NCBI GenBank assembly: GCA_937892915.1
Contig: CALBIC010000113.1
Span: forward strand, 1 to 31,129
Reading direction: 5' to 3'
Source of the DNA: UBA5972 sp002430125
GTDB lineage: Bacteria > Pseudomonadota > Alphaproteobacteria > Rhodobacterales > Rhodobacteraceae
Length of the DNA: 31,129 bases
Within the stretch, counting starts at the first letter, position 1, and each line of letters begins with the position of its first letter. This document shows positions 16,330 to 25,142 of this stretch, piece by piece. A program made the position numbers and the translations under genes. Under the pieces are notes generated by a model. It saw only the letters and a list, made by a program, of their open reading frames with translations, ran no database searches and was not told the DNA's origin.

Positions 16330-17844
16330 CTATCGTCGCCAGAATTCCGGGTTCAAAAGTGCAATAATTGCCAGGGTTTCGAACCGGCCAAGCACCATTC
16401 CGACGCATAATATCACTTTAGCCCAGATATTTAGCGCCCCATATTCAGCACCATTTTCAAGAACGGCTGCGGCCAAAGGCCCCGTGGTGCTAAGCGCAGA
16501 TGTGCCAAACGCCAGACTTTCCTCGAACGTCAGGCCAGAAAGTCCAAGCGCCAGCATCACCAGTGCCGTGGTGATCGCAAACAACATAAAAAACAACCAC
16601 GCGACATAAGCGCCTTCGCGGCGAATATGTCGAGCGGCCCCGCCAGCGCCAGCGACCGACCTTGGAAAGCTGAGTTTCTGTAATTCACGGGCGCCGTGTT
16701 TATAAAGCGCGTAAACCCGCAGCAACTTGATCCCGCCGGCGGTTGTTGCAATCCCGCCCCCCATAACCGACAGACCCAAAAGTGCAATTCTGGTACTTTC
16801 AAGCCCGGACCAAAGCTGGCTGTCGTGCCAACTGGTACTGACAAAACCGGTGGTCGTTAGGAACGACAAAACGGTGAACACGCTGCCCCAGGCGGCACTC
16901 AACGCCTCAGGAATGTCTTTTTGTTCGCTCAAGTCCAACGCGCCAAGCCAGTGCCTGAGAAACAACAGCATTGGCAATGTGGTCACAAACGCCAACGCCA
17001 ACTTGAATTCGTGATCCTGCCAGATAGTCCTTAATTTTGGCAGCGTTCGGTCGGTCGGCAAAAGTACCCGCGACACCGCGAATATCATGAAAATGAATAT
17101 CAGGGCTTCGCCTCCGTAGCCGACCATCATTCTGCCGCTGTCACCGGTTGAGGTTATCCCGCTGGTTGACAGGGTGGCCATGGCCAACACGGCCGCAATG
17201 AACGGTCGTTCGCCCAGCAGCGTCAAAGCCAAAGCAAGAACCGCAGTGGCAGCCAAATAGACCGGCGCCATGCGCCACGAAAAACTGGCAAGTCTTTCCG
17301 AAACATCTGCCGCCCTGATTTGCGAAATGCTGCGTGATGGGTTGACCGCGGGTTTGATTGCGTAAACTTCAAATCCGCCCAGGCTCATCGGTGCAAAAAT
17401 CGCCACGGCACTTAGCAACATCAGAAATCCGCCCATCCACCCCACTAATGCACGCCACAAATGGGTCGGCTCGTTCAAGCGGCTTGCATCGTCAAACAAT
17501 GATGCGCCGGTTGTCGTCAGGCAGGAAAGCATTTCAAAATAGATGTCAAATGCACTGGCACCAGTATGCAAGAACAACAATGGAATGCCCAGAAATACCG
17601 GCAATACCAGAAACGCCGCCAACAGATGAATAAGCTGCGTGTGTGCAGTTCGCGCTGGCGGGCGGTTCAAAAGCGCAAGGCCGATCAGGGCGGTCAGCAG
17701 TAAAATCAACAACCCGCTATGGAGGAACACCCGGGCGGTGAAAAAGTCGCCAATCCGGATAGCATGCGCCATTGGGACCAACATTGAGACAGCGGAAATC
17801 GCCATCAAAATCACCAGAAACGGAAGTTTCAGCAGAACTTTCAT
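16330..17844 (-). CDS. trkH: Trk potassium uptake protein TrkH (membrane subunit)
   Basis: Inner-membrane K+ channel-like subunit of 504 residues. Four pore-loop filter segments characteristic of TrkH/KtrB are visible: CLTTTGAS (108-115), ATLSTSGI (223-230), FLTTTGFV (329-336) and ALSTTGPL (450-457). The flexible gate loop GGGIATTAGGIKLLR lies near 362-376. It works with TrkA, which gates it from the cytoplasm by binding nucleotides. Its ATG lies only 3 bases after the trkA stop, so the pair is coupled. No clear terminator separates it from hfq, 135 bases on. Confidence 0.95.
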   Translation of the reverse strand: MKVLLKLPFLVILMAISAVSMLVPMAHAIRIGDFFTARVFLHSGLLILLLTALIGLALLNRPPARTAHTQLIHLLAAFLVLPVFLGIPLLFLHTGASAFDIYFEMLSCLTTTGASLFDDASRLNEPTHLWRALVGWMGGFLMLLSAVAIFAPMSLGGFEVYAIKPAVNPSRSISQIRAADVSERLASFSWRMAPVYLAATAVLALALTLLGERPFIAAVLAMATLSTSGITSTGDSGRMMVGYGGEALIFIFMIFAVSRVLLPTDRTLPKLRTIWQDHEFKLALAFVTTLPMLLFLRHWLGALDLSEQKDIPEALSAAWGSVFTVLSFLTTTGFVSTSWHDSQLWSGLESTRIALLGLSVMGGGIATTAGGIKLLRVYALYKHGARELQKLSFPRSVAGAGGAARHIRREGAYVAWLFFMLFAITTALVMLALGLSGLTFEESLAFGTSALSTTGPLAAAVLENGAEYGALNIWAKVILCVGMVLGRFETLAIIALLNPEFWRR

Positions 17845-17847
17845 CGG

Positions 17848-19224
17848 CTAGAAAAAGTCGATACTGACCTGAAGCAACCGTTCTACTTCGGGTACGTCCT
17901 GGGCCATACAAAACAGCGCAATTATATCCCCCTCTTCGATTTTGGTCGAAGCATTGGGTTTGATAACCTTGTCACCTTTTTTGATTGCGCCAACCAAAAC
18001 ACCTTCGGGAAATTCGATGTCGCGGATGCGTTTGTCGGCGATTGGCGACGGCGACATAACCTGCGCCTCGATAATTTCGGCCTCGGCATCGCCGATAGAA
18101 TAAACCGCGCGCACCCGGCCATGGCGAATATGTCTTAGGATTGACGACACAGTAGTTGCACGCGGGTTAACAAATGCGTCGATGTTTAATGGCCCCATCA
18201 GCGATGTAAGGGTCGGATCATTTACCAGCGAAATTACCATCGGACAACCTGCGGCTTTGGCGCGTGCGGCGACCAGCAAGTTGGTTTTGTCGTCGTCCGT
18301 GACCGCCAGCAGAGCATCGACTTTGTCAATGTTCGCTTCTTGCAGCATATCCATGTCAAGGCCGTCGCCGTGCAAAACAATCGTCCGCTCAAGGGCGTCA
18401 GCGGCAAATTCGGCGACCCGGCGGTCACGCTCGATCACTTTGGCGCGAATTCGATCCGAGCTGTTTTCAAGCTGCTTAGCCACAGCCAAGCCGACGTTAC
18501 CACCGCCAATAATGATGACCCGCTCGCGCTTTTGGGCTGACTTGCCGAAAATCTCAAGCGTGCGTCCAAGATCTTCGGTATGGGTGAAAATATAGACCTG
18601 GTCTTTGGCAAATAACTGGTCGCCGGGCTCGGGCGCAAACAAAGTTCCGTCGCGACGAATTGCAACTACGACGGCGCGTAAAGTGGAAAACAGCTCGGTT
18701 AACTGTCGCAGAGGCGTGTTCAAAACTGCGCAATGATCGTCAAGCGACACGCCGATCAGCTGGGCTTCGCCATCTAAAAACAGCTCTGTGTCGAATGTCG
18801 CAGGGGCCCTAAGGCGTTGCAACGCGGCCTCGGCCACCTCTCGCTCCGGACTGATGACCACGTCAATCGGCATATGTTCGCGCCGATAAAGGTCTGAATA
18901 GATTGCGTCATGATAGCTTTGCGCCCGCAAGCGCGCGATTTTTCGCGGAATCGAAAAAATCGAATGCGCAACCTGACACGTAACCATATTCACTTCGTCG
19001 GAATGGGTTGCGGCAATAATCATATCGGCATCACGCGCGCCTGCCTGTTCCAATACATCGGGGTATGAAGCAAAACCGATGACGCCGTTTACATCCAGCG
19101 TATCCGTCGCCCGCCGTACCAGTTCGGCATTTTGGTCCACCACAGTTACATCATTTTTTTCAGCAGAAAGATGGCGGGCGATTTGCCAGCCAACCTGACC
19201 AGCCCCACATATGATGACCTTCAT
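17848..19224 (-). CDS. trkA: Trk system potassium transporter TrkA (RCK subunit)
   Basis: Peripheral cytoplasmic subunit of 458 residues, the standard length, with two RCK halves. The first starts with the nucleotide-binding motif in MKVIICGAGQVGW, the second with RVIIIGGGNVGLAVAKQLE near residue 230, each followed by a TrkA-C module. It binds NAD(H)/ATP and controls K+ flow through TrkH. I chose the ATG at 19224 because GGAG lies 5 nt upstream and the Rossmann strand begins at once; the frame is open further upstream to 19311. In related genomes trkA follows ntrX directly. Here a plus-strand gene lies between, so trkA needs its own promoter in the 257-bp gap, which holds an inverted repeat. 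Confidence 0.95.
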   Translation of the reverse strand: MKVIICGAGQVGWQIARHLSAEKNDVTVVDQNAELVRRATDTLDVNGVIGFASYPDVLEQAGARDADMIIAATHSDEVNMVTCQVAHSIFSIPRKIARLRAQSYHDAIYSDLYRREHMPIDVVISPEREVAEAALQRLRAPATFDTELFLDGEAQLIGVSLDDHCAVLNTPLRQLTELFSTLRAVVVAIRRDGTLFAPEPGDQLFAKDQVYIFTHTEDLGRTLEIFGKSAQKRERVIIIGGGNVGLAVAKQLENSSDRIRAKVIERDRRVAEFAADALERTIVLHGDGLDMDMLQEANIDKVDALLAVTDDDKTNLLVAARAKAAGCPMVISLVNDPTLTSLMGPLNIDAFVNPRATTVSSILRHIRHGRVRAVYSIGDAEAEIIEAQVMSPSPIADKRIRDIEFPEGVLVGAIKKGDKVIKPNASTKIEEGDIIALFCMAQDVPEVERLLQVSIDFF

Positions 19225-19250
19225 TGGGGCTCCTGCCACCGCTGGGAAAT

Positions 19251-19278
19251 TTGCGCCAATTTCGCCGATTGGCAGCAA
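19251..19278. promoter_or_regulatory. Inverted repeat upstream of trkA
   Basis: Perfect arms GCCAAT (19255-19260) and ATTGGC (19268-19273) with a 7-base spacer, extended outward by TTGC (19251-19254) and GCAA (19275-19278) with a one-base offset. It lies about 27-54 bases upstream of the trkA ATG. It may be a leader hairpin or an operator for the trk genes. Confidence 0.42.
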
Positions 19279-19481
19279 AAGCGCAACGTCTGAATGTCCG
19301 GTCGTTGACACAAACGGTTTCGCGGCGTATCGCGTCGATCAAGGGTTTGGGCCCCTGCCGCCTGCAAGCATCTGCTTTGGTGAAGCCCCGAGTTTTTTCA
19401 CGTCATCCAATCACTGCCACTGGCGGAGGGATGGTAACGCAGGCACCTCTCGCGAACCCGCATCGGCAGGAACGGATTGTT

Positions 19482-19910
19482 ATGACCAATATGCAACTAT
19501 CTATAGAGGCCCTAAAAGCACAGGCCAAGCGCCTCAGGGCCGAACTTGCCGCCCAAGGCATCGACATGACCCATTCGCAAACCCTTGAAACCATTGCGCA
19601 TCAACATGGATCCAAGGACTGGAACACGCTGTTTGCCAAAATTGGAAACCGACCCGCCTGCCCGGTTTGGCTGGGTCAGGTTGTCACCGGCAAATTTATG
19701 GGCCAGCCTTTTATCGGTGAAGTGATAGGTGTGCGCAACTTGCCCGGCGATCGATATCATGTCGTTCTGGATTTTGATGAAGCAGTGGATGTCGTGACAT
19801 TTGACAGTTTTTCGAACTTTCGAAAACGCGTTCAGAATGTGATCACATCACAGGGCCGCACCGATGCGCGAACCTCAAACGGTCAGCCGCATCTGGTTCT
19901 GGATATTTGA
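19482..19910 (+). CDS. Small glyoxalase-superfamily-related protein
   Basis: Cytoplasmic protein of 142 residues that resembles a family in Rhodobacterales annotated only as glyoxalase superfamily protein. The N-terminal half (LKAQAKRLRAELAAQGI, then HSQTLETIAHQHGSKDW) is the helical motif often found attached to glyoxalase-like domains; the C-terminal half (WLGQVVTGKFMGQPFIGEV, then DEAVDVVTFDSFSNFRKR) is beta-rich. The metal-binding residues of true glyoxalase I are not evident, so enzymatic activity should not be assumed. ATG 19482 has AGGAA 9 nt upstream; an open frame extends further upstream but without a recognisable protein. The gene sits on the opposite strand between ntrX and trkA, converging on ntrX across 53 bp. 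Confidence 0.72.
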   Translation: MTNMQLSIEALKAQAKRLRAELAAQGIDMTHSQTLETIAHQHGSKDWNTLFAKIGNRPACPVWLGQVVTGKFMGQPFIGEVIGVRNLPGDRYHVVLDFDEAVDVVTFDSFSNFRKRVQNVITSQGRTDARTSNGQPHLVLDI

Positions 19911-19963
19911 AGGGTCGGGCGTTTTTTGGCGTATTGTCAGCCGACGTGGTGGAAATCTAGGGC

Positions 19964-21367
19964 TTAATCGTCCTCGTCATCGATTTCTGCCACGCGGGCA
20001 CCGGATTTGCTGGATGTCACCACATTCAGTGATTTTAGTTTGCGGTGCAACGCTGAACGCTCCATGCCGACGAAACTGGCGGTTCGCGAAATATTACCGC
20101 CAAACCGGTTGATCTGGGTCATCAGATATTCGCGTTCAAACATTTCCCGCGCCTCGCGCAGCGGCAGTGTCGCCAGACTGCTGGGAAGCGCCATACCGCC
20201 TTCGCTGCGTCCGCCGCCGTTGCTTTCCGGCAGTTCTTCGACGTCAATTTCCCCGCGATCGGGGCCCAGAATCAATACGCGTTCGATCACGTTCTTTAAC
20301 TGGCGCACATTGCCGGGCCACTGCATGGTTTGCAGCAAGGCTTCTGCATCTTGGGAAATACTCCGCAACGGCAGGCCCTGACTTCGGTTCAATTCGGCAA
20401 TAAAATGGCGCGCCAGTTCGGGTATATCTTCTCGACGAGTTTCAAGCGACGGCACTGAAATGGGTACAACATTCAAGCGATGGAACAGTTCTTCGCGGAA
20501 CCGCCCTTGACGAATTTCGGCCTGTAAGTCTTTGTTTGTCGACGATATTACCCGTAAATCAACCCGAACTTTGTCAGACCCTCCGACCCGTTGAAATTGT
20601 TGCTCCACCAGCACCCGCAAGATTTTCGACTGCGTGCCAATCGGCATATCTGAAACTTCGTCAATGAACAAAATCCCGCCATGCGCCTGTTCCAAAAGAC
20701 CCGGTTCAAAGCCCCTTTCGGCACTCTCGCGCCCAAACAAAACCTCCTCCATCCGATCCGGGGATATGGAGGCAGAATTCACCGAAATGAACGGATTGCG
20801 CGCCCGGTCTGAATTGGCATGAATATACCGCGCGGCAACTTCTTTACCGGATCCGGCAGGGCCAGTTAACATAATGCGCCCGTTGGTGCGCGTCACCTTA
20901 TCAAGGTTTGATTTTAGTGCCTTAAAGGCCGAACTTGTACCAATCATCACCGAAGAAGTAACGTCGTGCACCTTCAATTTAGCGTTTTCGCGCCGCAGAC
21001 GCGACGCCTCCATTGCGCGGGCGATCACCAGCATCAGTTGATCAATATTAAACGGCTTTTCGATGAAATCATACGCACCCTGCTTTACCGCAGCCACAGC
21101 GATCTCGACATTCCCATGCCCGGAGATAATAACCACCGGAATATCTGGATTATCACGCTTAGTCGTCTTGAGAATATCAATCCCATCCATGCGGCTGTCT
21201 TTCAACCAGATATCCAGAATTATCAAATCAGGCGGATCGGCATTAATTTCCCGCATACAGCTGTCGCTGTCGCCTGCTTTTCGGGTTGTATACCCCTCGT
21301 CGATCAAGATATCCGAAACCAATTCGCGGATGTCCTTCTCGTCGTCTACCACCAAAATGTCGCCCAT
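19964..21367 (-). CDS. ntrX: Response regulator NtrX
   Basis: Cytoplasmic two-component regulator of 467 residues, partner of NtrY. The receiver domain has Asp8/Asp9, phospho-acceptor Asp52 (LIILDIWLKD) and Lys104 (EKPFN). The AAA+ domain has Walker A GPAGSGKE (169-176) and Walker B GILFIDE (231-237). Between them, where sigma-54 activators carry GAFTGA, it has FGRESAERGFEPG, so direct sigma-54 contact is unlikely; this is typical of alphaproteobacterial NtrX. The C-terminus has a Fis-type helix-turn-helix (GGNISRTASFVGMERSALHR). NtrYX is linked to redox, nitrate respiration and cell-envelope control in this class. It starts 21 bases after ntrY. Confidence 0.95.
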   Translation of the reverse strand: MGDILVVDDEKDIRELVSDILIDEGYTTRKAGDSDSCMREINADPPDLIILDIWLKDSRMDGIDILKTTKRDNPDIPVVIISGHGNVEIAVAAVKQGAYDFIEKPFNIDQLMLVIARAMEASRLRRENAKLKVHDVTSSVMIGTSSAFKALKSNLDKVTRTNGRIMLTGPAGSGKEVAARYIHANSDRARNPFISVNSASISPDRMEEVLFGRESAERGFEPGLLEQAHGGILFIDEVSDMPIGTQSKILRVLVEQQFQRVGGSDKVRVDLRVISSTNKDLQAEIRQGRFREELFHRLNVVPISVPSLETRREDIPELARHFIAELNRSQGLPLRSISQDAEALLQTMQWPGNVRQLKNVIERVLILGPDRGEIDVEELPESNGGGRSEGGMALPSSLATLPLREAREMFEREYLMTQINRFGGNISRTASFVGMERSALHRKLKSLNVVTSSKSGARVAEIDDEDD

Positions 21368-21388
21368 ATTTAAGTCCTCTACAGCCGT

Positions 21389-23674
21389 TTAGGCCACTTT
21401 CTTGTTGTTCTGCTTAGGTTTTTCTGTCGCCGTATGCGGTAAATTAATCCGCGCCATTGCACCAAACCTTTCGCCCCGTACAAACGGTTCCGCGTCTACC
21501 AGTTCTAAAGTTCCGCCATGTTCCTCGATAATCTTCTTCACAATCGAAAGGCCAAGTCCGGTCCCCTTTTCGCGGGTCGTTACATAGGGCTCGAATAATC
21601 GTGCGCGATTTTCCGGAAGACCTGCGCCATTGTCCGAAATTTTGATTAAAGTCGCACCATCCGCAAGTGTAACAGTAATTCGGATTTCCGGATTATAGCC
21701 CTGATCTATTTCTTTATTAGTATATGTTTCAATAGCTTCTCCAGCATTCTTAATTAAGTTAATCAGCGCCTGTGAAATCATCGTGGCGTCAATATTACCC
21801 CAGATTGCGTTGTGATCACACTCGATACTAATCTTCACATGCGGTAAAGCGGCCTCCTGCAATGTCACCGCATCGCGCACCAATTTAACGATGTCATTTT
21901 GCTGACGGTCAGGTTCGGGCATGCGCGCAAATTTCGAGAATTCGTCAACGATGCGCCTGAGATCAGAGGTTTGGCGAATAATAACATCAGTATATTGCGC
22001 AAGCGTCGCGACATCAATGCCAGGTACGGTCCTGAACTTTCGCATCAAACGTTCGGCCGAAAGTTGGATCGGCGTCAACGGATTCTTGATTTCATGCGCA
22101 ATCCGGCGCGCCACGTCGCCCCATGCGGCCATTCTTTGGGCCGAAACCAAATCAGTAACGTCGTCAAACGTGACAACATAGCCTTCGACATTACCACGAT
22201 CGTTTTTCCGCGTGGCAATCCTCAGCAGCAAATTTTCACCACTGCCAGCCCGGGTGAGTTGAACTTCTTCTTGGGTAACCTGCCGGCGCCCCTCGTTCAA
22301 TTCATTGAAAAGATAGGCAAATTCCGGCACCGCATCTTTCAGCGCCACGCCGCTTTCGTGTTCGGGTCTAATGTCCAGCAGACGCCTTGCGGCCGCATTA
22401 AGGAACTCGATCTGTCCAGCGGGGTTCAGACCAATGACTCCGGTTGAGACGCCAGTCAACACGCTGTCAAATAGCCGGCGGCGTTGTTCTGTGTGGTGGT
22501 TTGTATCAATCAACGTGTCGCGCTGGGATTTCAGCTGTTTGGTCATTTGGTTAAAAACCCGGCTGAGCATGGCGATTTCGTCATCGCCCTCTTCTTCCTC
22601 CACCCGGATTTCAAGATCGCCCGACCCAACCCTTTGCGCGGCACCAGCAAGGCGTCCAACCGGGCGCGACAAACGCTCTGCAAACCAAAGGCCCAGCCAT
22701 ACAGCGGCCAGAATGACAATGACCGCGAAACCAAGATAGAGTAGCCCAAATTCAAACAGCAACCGCCCCCGATCGCTTTCAAGCTGTTGATAAAGCGCAA
22801 CTGTTTGTTTGGTTTCATCCAGAAGACTGAGGATTTTTCCATCCACGACCCGGCTGATATAAAGGTATCTGTCCGAAAACGCGTTCAGTGATATCAGCGC
22901 GCGAAATTCGCTGTTTTCCCAATCCTGGATAACCACAACTTCACCAGAAGCCGCGCGGTCAATTTCCGCCGTACTGGGCTGCTCATAATCAAACAGGTAA
23001 CTCCGGTCGCCGCGCGCCTTTAACGCGCCTGCTCCGTCGATCACATAGGCTTCGCGCAAACCACGTTGGACCTGCTTTTGCCCCTGTGCCAAAATCAGGC
23101 GGATGTCCGGATCCGTCAGCAACGGGTTCACCCGTTTGCTTTGGTCAAGGAAAGCCTGTAACGCCTGCGCGTCGTTAATCAGCCCGTCGCGGTGCTCCTG
23201 CTCATAGGCTTGTGCCGCGGCAAGCGAATTGCCGACGACCTGGCGAACCCGGTCAGAAAACCATCCTTCGATGCCAAAATTTACAGTCGCCGTGGCAAAA
23301 ACCGCAACGACCACCGTTGGGACGAGTGCCATCAGGGCAAATACCCGTGTCAGCCGCAAATGCAGTCGTGATCCAGCCGATTTTGCCCGTCGCGCCGCCA
23401 CCATCTGAGCAATGCGTTGAATGACAAGTGCGGCAACCACCAGAATGTAAACAAGATCGCCCAAAAGGACAAAACGCAACAACCGCGACGATGCCGCCTC
23501 GACAAATCCACCAAGCACCGAAAATGTAAGAACCACCAGCAGTGGCCCTAATACAACGAGGCTGAGGGTCCCAAAGTTGCGGACTCTACGTTGCTTGAGG
23601 AACCTATTGGGTTTGTCCCAAAATGACGTTGGGGCGATGGAAATCACGTTTCTAAACCAAATTTGGCCAGCCAT
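21389..23674 (-). CDS. ntrY: Sensor histidine kinase NtrY
   Basis: Inner-membrane kinase of 761 residues. Likely helices at about 38-58, 70-90, 111-133 and 310-332 frame a periplasmic sensor region at about 134-305. Then come HAMP (about 333-385), a PAS domain (about 400-505), HisKA with phospho-acceptor His527 (RRIAHEIKNPLTPIQL) and an ATPase domain with the G box GTGLGLSIVKKI. It should phosphorylate NtrX, sensing redox or nitrogen state. The ATG at 23674 is the only early methionine; no clear ribosome binding site precedes it. A gap of 106 bases separates it from ntrC, enough for its own promoter, though I cannot mark one with confidence. Confidence 0.95.
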   Translation of the reverse strand: MAGQIWFRNVISIAPTSFWDKPNRFLKQRRVRNFGTLSLVVLGPLLVVLTFSVLGGFVEAASSRLLRFVLLGDLVYILVVAALVIQRIAQMVAARRAKSAGSRLHLRLTRVFALMALVPTVVVAVFATATVNFGIEGWFSDRVRQVVGNSLAAAQAYEQEHRDGLINDAQALQAFLDQSKRVNPLLTDPDIRLILAQGQKQVQRGLREAYVIDGAGALKARGDRSYLFDYEQPSTAEIDRAASGEVVVIQDWENSEFRALISLNAFSDRYLYISRVVDGKILSLLDETKQTVALYQQLESDRGRLLFEFGLLYLGFAVIVILAAVWLGLWFAERLSRPVGRLAGAAQRVGSGDLEIRVEEEEGDDEIAMLSRVFNQMTKQLKSQRDTLIDTNHHTEQRRRLFDSVLTGVSTGVIGLNPAGQIEFLNAAARRLLDIRPEHESGVALKDAVPEFAYLFNELNEGRRQVTQEEVQLTRAGSGENLLLRIATRKNDRGNVEGYVVTFDDVTDLVSAQRMAAWGDVARRIAHEIKNPLTPIQLSAERLMRKFRTVPGIDVATLAQYTDVIIRQTSDLRRIVDEFSKFARMPEPDRQQNDIVKLVRDAVTLQEAALPHVKISIECDHNAIWGNIDATMISQALINLIKNAGEAIETYTNKEIDQGYNPEIRITVTLADGATLIKISDNGAGLPENRARLFEPYVTTREKGTGLGLSIVKKIIEEHGGTLELVDAEPFVRGERFGAMARINLPHTATEKPKQNNKKVA

Positions 23675-23780
23675 CTGCGGCCGGATGGGCCGAAAAGGTC
23701 TGGCAAGTTGCTGTAACCAGCTGATTCCACTGCGTCAGGCACACAATCCACTCTGAAAAGACACAATTACTGTGGTATTC

Positions 23781-25142
23781 TTACATCAATTTCCGCCGAC
23801 GAGTCACGTGAATATCCAGATCAATCACCTTTTTTCTAAGCGTATTTCGATTGATGCCCAGTAACTCGGCGCATTTCGCCTGATTGCCGCCGGACGCATC
23901 CAGGGCGATTTCAAGTAACGGCACCTCCAGCTCACGCAAAATACGGTTATATAGGCCCGAAGGCGGCAATGCGTCGCCATGTAAATCAAAATACCGACGC
24001 AGATGGCTGGCAATTGATTCTGACAGCTTTTCCGTACTTGTGGGTCGGATTGCCTGTTGATTTTTCACGATCGGCCCCAAAGCGACTGCGACATCCGCCC
24101 CGCTGATCACGGCCTCAGGGCAGGTTACGCCCAACCTGCGAATGAGGTTTTCTAACTGACGCACATTTCCCGGCCATGCGAAATGACGCATTTTTTCGAC
24201 CGCTTCGCTGCTTAGTGTTTTTGCTTCATTGGTGTCGCGATCGGGCCGCGATAAAAAATGTTCCGCCAGCGGTACGATATCGTCAACCCGCGCCCTAAGC
24301 GGCGGCACGTTCAGGGAAACGGCGTTCAGGCGATAAAATAAATCACTGCGAAACCGGCCGTCCGCCACTGCTTCAGCAAGATTTTGCTGGGTGCTGGCAA
24401 TCAGACGCGGGGCGGTTTCACCCAAAGCATCCAGCGAGCGCACCAAACGCGACTGCGCCTCGGCCGACAGATCACCTATTTCATCAAGCAACAATGTGCC
24501 ATTTTTGGCACGCGCCAAAAGCGAATGAACCGCGTCAAGTTGTTCAAGTTCGGCGGCACCTGCCACCACAAAGGCAAGGCTTCGCCTGTCGCTATAGTCG
24601 TGAATAATTTTAGCAATCAGTGATTTTCCGGTGCCACTTTCACCGGCAATCAAAACCGATAAATCAGTATTCATCACCCGCGCGATCAGGCGATAAATTT
24701 CCTGCATCAAAGGTGTGCGACCGATCAACGGCAGGTCATCGCGCGCGCCGGCTTCTGGCTGTGGGCGAGCCTGTTGACGCTTGCGATCAAGCGCGCGCGC
24801 TGAGCGCTTCATCAGATCGGGCAGGTCGAATGGCTTTGGCAGATAGTCATAGGCCTCGGCTTCAGCCGCTTGGATCGCCGTCATAATGGTGTTTTGCGCT
24901 GAAATGATAATCACCGGCAAACCGGGGCGCATTTTTGCAATTTTAGGCAGCGTTTCCAAGCCATTACCATCCGGCATTATAACGTCGGAAATCACCAGAT
25001 CGCCGCGCCCCTCGTCAACCCAACGCATCAAAGTATTCAACGACGCGGTTGCGTGCACCCGACAACCGGCGCGGGTAAATGCTTGAGTTAGTACGGTGCG
25101 AATTGTGCGGTCATCGTCTGCGATTAAAACGGTTCCATCCAT
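23781..25142 (-). CDS. ntrC: Nitrogen regulator NtrC, GAFTGA-less Rhodobacter type
   Basis: Response regulator of 453 residues for nitrogen-limitation genes. The receiver has Asp10/Asp11, phospho-acceptor Asp53 (VISDVIMPDG) and Lys103. The AAA+ domain keeps Walker A GESGTGKS (167-174), Walker B GTLLLDEIGD (215-224) and the arginine-finger region (GRFRSDLFYRLN). The stretch between Walker A and B is roughly 20 residues shorter than in E. coli NtrC and lacks GAFTGA, reading AGAAELEQLDAVHSLLARAK. Rhodobacter capsulatus NtrC has the same loss and activates the housekeeping sigma-70 RNA polymerase; the same is inferred here. The C-terminus has a Fis-type HTH (GGNQAKCAELLGINRNTLRK). It overlaps ntrB by ATGA. 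Confidence 0.95.
   Translation of the reverse strand: MDGTVLIADDDRTIRTVLTQAFTRAGCRVHATASLNTLMRWVDEGRGDLVISDVIMPDGNGLETLPKIAKMRPGLPVIIISAQNTIMTAIQAAEAEAYDYLPKPFDLPDLMKRSARALDRKRQQARPQPEAGARDDLPLIGRTPLMQEIYRLIARVMNTDLSVLIAGESGTGKSLIAKIIHDYSDRRSLAFVVAGAAELEQLDAVHSLLARAKNGTLLLDEIGDLSAEAQSRLVRSLDALGETAPRLIASTQQNLAEAVADGRFRSDLFYRLNAVSLNVPPLRARVDDIVPLAEHFLSRPDRDTNEAKTLSSEAVEKMRHFAWPGNVRQLENLIRRLGVTCPEAVISGADVAVALGPIVKNQQAIRPTSTEKLSESIASHLRRYFDLHGDALPPSGLYNRILRELEVPLLEIALDASGGNQAKCAELLGINRNTLRKKVIDLDIHVTRRRKLM

Noticed and set aside
16082..16609. Open frame of 175 codons on the plus strand over hfq and the end of trkH
   Set aside because: It runs antisense to hfq and trkH, and the translated product has no family features.
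19911..19963. Terminator near the T6 run between the glyoxalase-like gene and ntrX
   Set aside because: The T run after GGGCG has no convincing stem in front of it; the GTCGG/CCGAC pair around it has a long loop and only 5 bp.
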